Of a stretch of 10,445 bases of DNA, positions 4,954 to 10,445 are shown piece by piece (position 1 is the first letter of the stretch; each line of letters begins with the position of its first letter). The stretch covers positions 1 to 10,445 of the forward strand of contig VGSO01000076.1 of NCBI GenBank assembly GCA_016874945.1. Reading direction: 5' to 3'. The position numbers and the translations under genes were made by a program. This DNA comes from Deltaproteobacteria bacterium (lineage in GTDB: Bacteria > Desulfobacterota > Desulfobaccia > Desulfobaccales > 0-14-0-80-60-11). Below the pieces are notes generated by a model, which made no database searches, had not been told where the DNA came from, and saw only the letters and a list, made by a program, of their open reading frames with translations.

Positions 4954-6939
4954 ATGACCAGCACGATCTCCATGACCTCCAAACACCCCCTTTACCCCTT
5001 CGCCGCCTTGGTAGGGCAAGAGCGTCTCAAAAAAGCTCTCATTCTCAACGCCATCAATCCCCTCATCGGCGGGGTGTTGATTCGGGGGGAGAAGGGGACG
5101 GCCAAGTCCACCGCGGCCCGGGGGTTGGCGGAGCTGTTGCCCCCCATGCCGGTGGTGGCGGGTTGCCCCTTCCATTGCGACCCGGAGCGGGCGGAGATGA
5201 TGTGCGACGCCTGCCGGAAGCGCCAGGCTATGGGTGAAGCCCTGCCGATGCGGCAGCGGCCCATGCCGGTGGTGGATTTGCCCCTGGGGACCACGGAAGA
5301 CCGGCTCCTGGGCGCCATTGACCTGGAGAAGGCCATCAAGAGCGGCGAAAAGCACTTCGAGCCGGGCTTGCTGGCCGCGGCCAACCGGGGGATCCTCTAT
5401 GTTGATGAAGTTAATCTGTTAGACGACCATCTGGTGGACGCGCTCCTGGACGCCGCGGCCATGGGGGTGAACGTGGTGGAACGGGAGGGCATCTCGTTTA
5501 CCCACCCGGCCCGTTTTATCCTTATCGGCACCATGAACCCGGAAGAAGGGGAGCTGAGGCCCCAACTGCTGGACCGCTTCGGATTGTGCGTGGAAATCAG
5601 CGGCCTTCAAAATCTTCAGGCTCGCATGGCCATAGTGGAGCGGCGCCTGGCCTATGAAGCCGATCCCGAGGGCTTCGCGGCCCGGTTCCAGGACGAACAG
5701 GAGGCCATCCGCCAGGCCATACTATCCGCCCGGGAGCGCCTTCCCAGGGTCACTTACGGCGATGACATTCTCCGCCTCATCACCCTGATCTGCCTGGACC
5801 AGGGGGTGGACGGCCACCGGGCCGACATCTACATGCTCAAGGTGGCCCAGACCCTGGCGGCCTATTACGGGCGGGATGCAGTCAGCCCCGAGGACGTGCG
5901 GGAGGCCGCGGAGCTGGTGCTGCCCCACCGCCTGCGGCGCAAACCCTTCAGCGACAAGGTCATGGACCAGGAGAAGCTGGAGGAGACCTTCCGCAAGCAC
6001 CGGGAGGAACAAGAGCAGGCCAAATCGGCGCCCCCGCCCCCGGCCTCGGAAGGTTCCGGGCCAGAAGAAGGGGAGGTTCATTTAATCGGGGAAGTCTCCA
6101 CCCCGCCGGGGGAGCCTTTTGCGGTGCGCCCCCTGGAGCTGCCCCCGGACCGCCAGACTCGCAAGGCGCCGGGCAGACGCACCCGGGCCAAATCCGAAGA
6201 CCAGAGGGGGCGCTACGTCCGCCACACCATGACCAAGAACGGCCCGCCGGACCTGGCCCTGGACGCGACGCTCCGGGCCGCGGCCCCTTACCAGGGGGTG
6301 CGGGAGCGGGGCAACCTGGCCCTGGCCATCGCCGACCCGGACCTGCGCTTCAAAGTCCGGGAGAGGCGCATCGGCCGACACATCCTCTTCGTGGTGGACG
6401 CCTCCGGGTCCATGGGGGTGGAAGAGCGCATGGCGGAAACCAAGGCCGCCATCCTGTCATTGCTTCTGGATGCTTACCAGAAGCGGGAAAGGGTGGGGCT
6501 TATCATTTTTCGCGGGCTGGAAGCCAGGCTGGCCCTTCCCTTCACCAACAGCATCGAACTGGCCCAGAGACACCTGACTCCGCTTCCCACCGGCGGCAAG
6601 ACGCCGCTGCCCCACGCCCTGCAACTGGCATATGAGGTCCTTAAAAACGAAAAGGCCAGGCGCCCCCAGGACGCGTTCCTGTTGGTGCTCATCACCGATG
6701 GCCGGGCCAACATCAGCCTGGGGGGCGGCCGGGCCATGGACGAAGTCAAGGAACTGGCGGCCCGGTTGGGCGCCCTGGGCATCAATTCGTTAATCCTGGA
6801 CACGGAGCGCTTCGCCCCCTGCCTGGACCTGGGCTGCCTGCCGGAGCTGAGCCAGATTTTGGGGGGTCAGTACCACAACCTGGAAACCCTGCGCGCCCCG
6901 GAAGTGGTGGCCCGGATTGCGGAGGCGCTGGGAGGGTAG
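4954..6939 (+). CDS. Fused ChlI/ChlD-type chelatase ATPase (AAA+ plus VWA), 661 aa
   Basis: An N-terminal AAA+ domain of magnesium chelatase subunit I type: Walker A GEKGTAKST (45-53), four-cysteine cluster C71, C75, C84, C87, Walker B ILYVDEVN (147-154), sensor GTMNP (192-196), and DRFG (207-210). A Pro/Glu-rich basic linker (about 350-425) leads to a von Willebrand A domain with an intact MIDAS: DASGS (482-486), TGGKTPL (546-552), LITDG (579-583). Such fusions power metal insertion into tetrapyrroles together with a large CobN/BchH-type subunit, or act as AAA-VWA remodelling pairs. No large subunit is in the window, so the metal (Co, Mg or Ni) cannot be called; cobalt is my guess for an anaerobe. 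No clear SD precedes 4954; an in-frame ATG at 4972 is an alternative start. Confidence 0.88.
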   Translation: MTSTISMTSKHPLYPFAALVGQERLKKALILNAINPLIGGVLIRGEKGTAKSTAARGLAELLPPMPVVAGCPFHCDPERAEMMCDACRKRQAMGEALPMRQRPMPVVDLPLGTTEDRLLGAIDLEKAIKSGEKHFEPGLLAAANRGILYVDEVNLLDDHLVDALLDAAAMGVNVVEREGISFTHPARFILIGTMNPEEGELRPQLLDRFGLCVEISGLQNLQARMAIVERRLAYEADPEGFAARFQDEQEAIRQAILSARERLPRVTYGDDILRLITLICLDQGVDGHRADIYMLKVAQTLAAYYGRDAVSPEDVREAAELVLPHRLRRKPFSDKVMDQEKLEETFRKHREEQEQAKSAPPPPASEGSGPEEGEVHLIGEVSTPPGEPFAVRPLELPPDRQTRKAPGRRTRAKSEDQRGRYVRHTMTKNGPPDLALDATLRAAAPYQGVRERGNLALAIADPDLRFKVRERRIGRHILFVVDASGSMGVEERMAETKAAILSLLLDAYQKRERVGLIIFRGLEARLALPFTNSIELAQRHLTPLPTGGKTPLPHALQLAYEVLKNEKARRPQDAFLLVLITDGRANISLGGGRAMDEVKELAARLGALGINSLILDTERFAPCLDLGCLPELSQILGGQYHNLETLRAPEVVARIAEALGG

Positions 6940-6947
6940 GGGATAGG

Positions 6948-6989
6948 TGTCAGGTTTCAGGTTTCGGGTTACAGATTTCAGGTTTCAGG
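6948..6989 (+). repeat. Heptamer array, left arm (TTTCAGG type, 6 units)
   Basis: Six units in strict 7-bp register: TGTCAGG, TTTCAGG, TTTCGGG, TTACAGA, TTTCAGG, TTTCAGG. It begins 8 bases after the chelatase stop. Its units are the complement of the CCTGACA-type units in the array at 7049-7129, so the two can pair as an imperfect large hairpin across 59 bases. The palindrome TTAAAGAA-A-TTCTTTAA (7011-7027) lies in that centre. No gene is seen in 6940-7132. Confidence 0.8.
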
Positions 6990-7048
6990 TACTAGGGAAT
7001 AGTGAATAGATTAAAGAAATTCTTTAAAATCTTGACCCCAAACCGAGG

Positions 7049-7129
7049 CCTAAAACCTAAAATCCAAAACCTAAAATCCAAAACCCAAAACCTGACACCT
7101 GACACCTGACACCTGACACCTGACACCTG
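7049..7129 (+). repeat. Heptamer array, right arm (CCTAAAA to CCTGACA, 11.5 units)
   Basis: An unbroken 7-bp register: CCTAAAA, CCTAAAA, TCCAAAA, CCTAAAA, TCCAAAA, CCCAAAA, then five CCTGACA and a final CCTG. It stops three bases before the hydrolase ATG and occupies the place where an SD would be expected. The five identical units are prone to slippage, which would change promoter-to-start spacing. Confidence 0.85.
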
Positions 7130-7132
7130 CTC

Positions 7133-7972
7133 ATGAGAGCCATGCTCCGACTTCTATTATTTGCCTTTATCGGTGTAATAATCGGCCACCTCATCTTGCT
7201 CGTCCTCTCCTTACGGGAAAGCTGGGTAGAGCGGACCTTTATCTTTTTCCCGGACCAAAAGCTGGAGGGTACGCCCCGCCAGGCGGGCCTGGATTTTCGG
7301 GAAGTTTATTTTGACAGCGCCGACGGCTGCCGTCTCCACGGCTGGTATGTGCCGGCGGGGGAGGGGGCGCCGGTGTTGCTGTGGATGCACGGCAACGGCG
7401 GCAACATCAGCTATGAAATCGGCGGACTGGCCCTCCTGCGCCAGGCGGGATTGGCCAGCTTCATTTTCGACTACCGGGGCTATGGCTTGAGCACCGGCCA
7501 GCCCAGCGAAGCCGGGGTTTACCGGGACGCCCGGGCGGCTTATGAATATTTGCGAAATGAACTGGGTGCGCCTCCCGAGCGAATCGTTTTCTTCGGGCGC
7601 TCCCTGGGCGGCGCGGTGGCCGCGGATCTGGCCCTCCGGGTCCCGGCCCGGGCCATAATTCTGGACGGGGCTTTCACCAGCGTGGGGGACATGGCCAATC
7701 ACCACTATCGCTGGCTGCCGGGGAAGGGCCGCTTTGCCCACAAATTCGACACCGCCGGGAGGCTGGCCCGGATCAGCATTCCCAAGCTCATCATCCATGG
7801 GGAGCAGGACCGGGTGGTGCCGTTCACCATGGGAAAGCGGCTCTATGAGGCGGCCGTGCCGCCCAAGGAATTTTACCCCATAGACGGAGCGGGGCATGAA
7901 GATACCATGCCGGTGGGAGGTGATGGGTATGTGCGGCGGGTGAGGGAGTTTATCCGCCACGCCCAGCCATAG
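7133..7972 (+). CDS. Membrane-anchored alpha/beta hydrolase (279 aa)
   Basis: An N-terminal hydrophobic segment (about residues 5-27) acts as a signal anchor, followed by an alpha/beta hydrolase domain close to the ABHD12/13 (Bem46-like) group. Seen motifs: HGNGGN at 86-91 (oxyanion region), nucleophile elbow GRSLGG with Ser157, DGAFTS at 178-183, acid Asp226 in HGEQDRVVP, and His255 in DGAGHEDT. The triad is complete, so it should be an active serine hydrolase (esterase, lipase or peptidase-like; substrate unknown) facing the periplasm or the membrane surface. Length is normal for the family. The start is uncertain by three codons (second ATG at 7142); neither has an SD because the heptamer array abuts the ATG. 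The gene is flanked by non-coding repeats on both sides and is probably transcribed alone. Confidence 0.88.
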   Translation: MRAMLRLLLFAFIGVIIGHLILLVLSLRESWVERTFIFFPDQKLEGTPRQAGLDFREVYFDSADGCRLHGWYVPAGEGAPVLLWMHGNGGNISYEIGGLALLRQAGLASFIFDYRGYGLSTGQPSEAGVYRDARAAYEYLRNELGAPPERIVFFGRSLGGAVAADLALRVPARAIILDGAFTSVGDMANHHYRWLPGKGRFAHKFDTAGRLARISIPKLIIHGEQDRVVPFTMGKRLYEAAVPPKEFYPIDGAGHEDTMPVGGDGYVRRVREFIRHAQP

Positions 7973-8004
7973 ATAAGGGCATGGGAGGCTCCTCACTGCT
8001 TAAC

Positions 8005-8032
8005 AGTTAGTCCTTAATAGTTAGTCCTTGAC
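8005..8032 (+). repeat. 14-bp direct repeat (two heptamer pairs)
   Basis: AGTTAGTCCTTAAT (8005-8018) is followed directly by AGTTAGTCCTTGAC (8019-8032). It shares the 7-bp periodicity and the AGTCCT-type core of the repeats near 1000 and 4270. The rest of 7973-8241 has no convincing gene. TTGACT (8028-8033) with TTAAAA 17 bases later is a weak promoter candidate. Confidence 0.6.
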
Positions 8033-8241
8033 TTTGGCGGCTTTTTGTGTTTAAAAAATAACATATAAAAAATCATTTATGCACCAATACCGGATGGCTA
8101 TCCACTTAGGAGTGGATAATGGATGCAGTCATGGATTTGGGGCCGCCCCTCGGCGCTTGTCGCGCGTTGGGACGGCCCTGTTCATTTTTCCAGGTCTTCC
8201 AGTCCAGTTCCCGGGGCGGGGTGATTGCGGGAGGAAAGGCT

Positions 8242-9489
8242 ATGCAAGGGAAGATATTTTTAGGCGTCATGGCGATTCTCTGCCTGGTTCTCATGAGCGG
8301 GCCGGCCGGGGCCCAGACCCCCGGCACCGAGAGGTGGTTCTTACCCACCGGCGCTGGGGGGGGGAGTTCTTCCCCGGCCATCGGCGCCGACGGCACCATT
8401 TATGTGGGAGGGGGCGATGACAAGAAGCTCTATGCCGTCAACCCCGACGGCACCCAAAAGTGGGCCTATACCACCACCGGCAATACGAGTGGTTCACCGG
8501 CCATCGGCGCCGACGGCACCATCTACGTCGGGACCTGGACCTATCTTATTGCCATCAAGGACGAGGGCGCCCAAGGCGCTACCAAGTGGCTTTTTTACAC
8601 CAACGCTTCTAGTCCTTCTTCCCCGGCCATCGGTGCCGACGGCACCATCTACGTGGGGGCGAAAAGCAAGCTCTTTGCCGTAAAGGACAACGGGGCCAGC
8701 GCCACCAAGAAGTGGGAGTTCACCGCCGGAGCCGGCATAGCCACGCAAATAGCCATCGGGGCGGACGGCGCCATCTACGTCAAAGAATATGGCAACAACC
8801 TGTATGCCGTCCAGGATAACGGCGCCAGCGGCAGCCAGAAATGGGTTATTACCCTGGGAGGGAACATCAGCGGGAAATCTTCCCCAGCCATCGGGCCGGA
8901 CGGCACCATCTACGTGGGGGCTAATGATAATAACCTCTATGCCATCACGGATAACGGCGCCAGCGCCACCCAGAAATGGGCGTTTACCGCCGAGGGATCC
9001 CTCCTTAATAGCTCTCCGGCTATCGGTGCCGACGGCATCATCTATGTGGGAGGATCGGGCCTGAACCACAATAAGGTCTATGCCATTCAGGACGATGTCA
9101 CTCAAGGAACGCAGAAGTGGGCCTTTGACACTGATTATTACACAATGGCTTGCCCGGCCGTGGGGGCTGACGGCATCGTCTACGCGGTGTCGCATGGGGG
9201 CACGGTCTATGCCATCAATCCCGGTGACGGCAGCGAGAAATGGCATTGTTCGGTCTTCGGTTCAGACTTCGACTCCGGCCCGGCCATCGGGGCCGACGGC
9301 ACCATTTATGCGAGCTTTTCGGCTGGCGAGGCTTCGGGTTTGCATGCCATCTATGGCGATTCGCCGGGACTGGCCGCTACCCACTGGCCCAAATTCCACC
9401 ACGATCTAAACAATACGGGAAGCGCGAAGGGTTCCGTTAAACCCGTCGTCTCCATCACTCCCAGCATTAATCTGCTGCTGGGGGATTAA
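8242..9489 (+). CDS. Secreted PQQ-like beta-propeller repeat protein (415 aa)
   Basis: Begins with a Sec signal peptide, MQGKIFLGVMAILCLVLMSG, and an AGA/Q cleavage site near residue 24; there is no lipobox. The mature part has eight repeats of about 40-46 residues, each with a PAIGADGTIYVG strand followed by LYAV..., a D/G-rich turn and a KW strand, as in eight-bladed PQQ-like propellers. The tryptophan-docking and cofactor residues of quinoprotein dehydrogenases are not evident, so it is probably a binding or scaffold protein in the periplasm or outside the cell. The start is set by GGAGG (8230-8234), seven bases upstream of an ATG just before the signal peptide; the longer frame from 8119 lacks both. 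It ends abruptly after SITPSINLLLGD, in what looks like a linker to a missing C-terminal domain. Confidence 0.85.
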   Translation: MQGKIFLGVMAILCLVLMSGPAGAQTPGTERWFLPTGAGGGSSSPAIGADGTIYVGGGDDKKLYAVNPDGTQKWAYTTTGNTSGSPAIGADGTIYVGTWTYLIAIKDEGAQGATKWLFYTNASSPSSPAIGADGTIYVGAKSKLFAVKDNGASATKKWEFTAGAGIATQIAIGADGAIYVKEYGNNLYAVQDNGASGSQKWVITLGGNISGKSSPAIGPDGTIYVGANDNNLYAITDNGASATQKWAFTAEGSLLNSSPAIGADGIIYVGGSGLNHNKVYAIQDDVTQGTQKWAFDTDYYTMACPAVGADGIVYAVSHGGTVYAINPGDGSEKWHCSVFGSDFDSGPAIGADGTIYASFSAGEASGLHAIYGDSPGLAATHWPKFHHDLNNTGSAKGSVKPVVSITPSINLLLGD

Positions 9490-9617
9490 CTCAGGTTTGA
9501 CGGCATTCCGCCCCTGGAGGTATTGAATGGATAACAGGGCACCTTAGATTCCTGCTCTCTCGCAATACGCATTAGTAGCAGGACCTGGGGATAGGAGTTT
9601 GGGGGTCGGGGGGGCGC

Positions 9618-9641
9618 CACAGGCTGGAAAGCCTAGGCTAC
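9618..9641. repeat. REP-like hairpin, second copy
   Basis: CACAGGCTGGAAAGCCTAGG plus CTAC matches 674-697 at 22 of 24 bases; the two changes break two pairs at the base of the stem. It is preceded by G runs (9587-9590, 9601-9605, 9608-9614). The interval 9490-9728 holds no gene that I can support. Confidence 0.6.
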
Positions 9642-9676
9642 CAACCCCTGCCCACCAAAAAGCTTTTTCGAAAAAT

Positions 9677-9710
9677 TTAAGGGGGAAGGGCCGCGGCCCT
9701 TTCCCCTTAA
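9677..9710 (-). terminator. Terminator of folD (possibly bidirectional)
   Basis: A 34-bp near-perfect palindrome, TTAAGGGGGAAGGGCCG facing CGGCCCTTTCCCCTTAA, with one G-U pair. In the minus-strand transcript it is followed by ATTTTTCG, a good U tract, 18 bases after the folD stop. On the plus strand the tail TAGATTTC is poorer, so it may only weakly stop transcripts of the propeller gene. Two overlapping A/T palindromes (AAAAAGCTTTTT and TTTTTCGAAAAA, 9657-9675) lie just beyond it. Confidence 0.6.
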
Positions 9711-9728
9711 TAGATTTCAAGAAATCAC

Positions 9729-10445
9729 TTAAATCTTAAGCAGCCCCGCGGACAATTTGGCGGCCATGACGGTGTTTTTCATGAGCATGGTGATGGTCAT
9801 GGGGCCGACGCCGCCGGGCACCGGGGTGATGAAGGAGGCCTTCTCTTTGACGGCCTCAAAGTCCACGTCGCCGGCCAGGATGGCCTTGCCGGTCTTTTCG
9901 CTGATGCCGATGCGGTTGACGCCCACGTCGATGACGCAGGCCCCTTCTTTGACCCAGTCGGCCTGGACGTACTTGGGCACGCCCGCGGCCACGATGAGGA
10001 TGTCGGCCCGCTGGCAGTGCGCAATCATGTTTTCTTTGGGGGTGCCGGTGTGCACGCAGGTGACGGTGGCGTTGGCGCCCTTGAGCTTCTGGATCATGAT
10101 GGCCACCATGGGTTTGCCCACGATGTTGGAGCGGCCCACCACCACCACTTCCTTGCCCTTGGGATCGCCGTAAGAGCGGACGATGAGTTCCTGGCAGCCC
10201 GCGGGGGTGCAGGGCAGGAAGGCGTAGTTGCCGATTAAGATGCGGCCCACGTTCACCGGATGGAAGGCGTCCACGTCTTTGTCGGGATTGATGCCGTAAA
10301 GCACCTTGTTGGAGTCAATGTGCTTGGGGAGCGGCAGCTGCACCAGGATGCCGTGGATTTTGGGGTCCTTGTTGTACTTGTCCAGCAGGCCCAGCAGGGC
10401 GGCTTCGGTGATGTCCGGATTCTGGTTGTCCTGCACGGAGTAGAA
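9729..10445 (-). CDS. folD: FolD, methylene-THF dehydrogenase/cyclohydrolase (partial, 238 codons seen)
   Basis: Bifunctional NADP-dependent 5,10-methylenetetrahydrofolate dehydrogenase and methenyl-THF cyclohydrolase, a cytoplasmic one-carbon enzyme. The visible part covers the C-terminal three quarters: HGILVQLPLP, KDVDAFHPVNVGR (usually KDVDGFHP), PCTPAG, the nucleotide-binding VVVVGRSNIVGKPM, ADILIVAAGVP, VIDVGVNRI, and the family signature PVPGGVGPMTITMLM near the end. The first roughly 50-60 residues, including the catalytic Tyr/Lys, lie beyond the right edge, so the start is not in the window. The frame is open to the edge (first visible codons FYSVQDNQN). In anaerobes FolD also serves the Wood-Ljungdahl methyl branch; no other gene of that pathway is present here to show it. 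Confidence 0.95.
   Translation of the reverse strand, partial: FYSVQDNQNPDITEAALLGLLDKYNKDPKIHGILVQLPLPKHIDSNKVLYGINPDKDVDAFHPVNVGRILIGNYAFLPCTPAGCQELIVRSYGDPKGKEVVVVGRSNIVGKPMVAIMIQKLKGANATVTCVHTGTPKENMIAHCQRADILIVAAGVPKYVQADWVKEGACVIDVGVNRIGISEKTGKAILAGDVDFEAVKEKASFITPVPGGVGPMTITMLMKNTVMAAKLSAGLLKI

Noticed and set aside
4633..5355. Minus-strand open frame of 240 codons across the chelatase leader and 5' end
   Set aside because: Rich in Pro/Gly/His/Arg, it crosses palindromic non-coding DNA and is antisense to a motif-complete AAA+ gene.
6948..7129. CRISPR array
   Set aside because: The units are 7 bp in tandem with no spacers and there are no cas genes.
7211..7996. Minus-strand open frame of 261 codons antisense to the hydrolase
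   Set aside because: It is a codon-bias shadow: the plus strand has the full catalytic triad and the antisense product has no recognisable motif.
8119..8241. Upstream extension of the propeller protein by 41 codons
   Set aside because: It would bury the signal peptide and has no SD, while the inner ATG has GGAGG at seven bases.
8494..9246. Minus-strand open frame of 250 codons with internal repeats
   Set aside because: Its repeats only mirror the propeller blades on the plus strand, and the true gene has a signal peptide and SD.

Overview
The window looks like chromosomal DNA from a GC-rich, probably anaerobic deltaproteobacterium (Desulfobacterota; a sulfate reducer or syntroph is my best guess). 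The basis is inference from gene content: bacterial single-RRM proteins beside a cold shock protein, a B12-binding radical SAM protein, a fused AAA+/VWA chelatase subunit, FolD, and dense repeat-rich intergenic DNA. No rRNA, tRNA or CRISPR array was seen.

Layout. Bases 1-1050: a probable transposase tail at the left edge, one unrecognised minus-strand gene (197-538), then a 246-bp MITE-like element (628-873) with 17-bp inverted ends and a 4-bp flanking duplication. Bases 935-4333: a minus-strand block of five genes, read from right to left: cold shock protein, a 48-aa basic protein with a TTG start, an RRM protein, a B12-binding radical SAM protein, and a second, diverged RRM protein. The block has a strong sigma70-like promoter (4083-4110) and an intrinsic terminator inside the cold shock leader (3992-4029). 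It is bounded by two inverted copies of an 80-90 bp repeat. Bases 4334-4950: gene debris (start of an IS630-type transposase joined to a nonsense-mutated HigA antitoxin tail), a heptamer array, a G-quadruplex-type run and several strong hairpins.

Bases 4954-9489: three plus-strand genes, each preceded by non-coding DNA: a ChlI/ChlD-type fusion, a membrane-anchored alpha/beta hydrolase, and a secreted eight-repeat PQQ-like beta-propeller protein. The gap before the hydrolase is filled with two opposed arrays of 7-bp repeats. Bases 9490-10445: repeats, a terminator-like palindrome, and the 3' three quarters of folD on the minus strand, running off the right edge.

Most likely joint role: the minus-strand block looks like an RNA-chaperone or cold-response module (cold shock protein plus two RRM proteins), with the radical SAM enzyme as an unexplained passenger or partner. 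The other genes are not obviously linked to one another. Several starts were moved inward from the longest reading frame because good Shine-Dalgarno (SD) sequences lie there.
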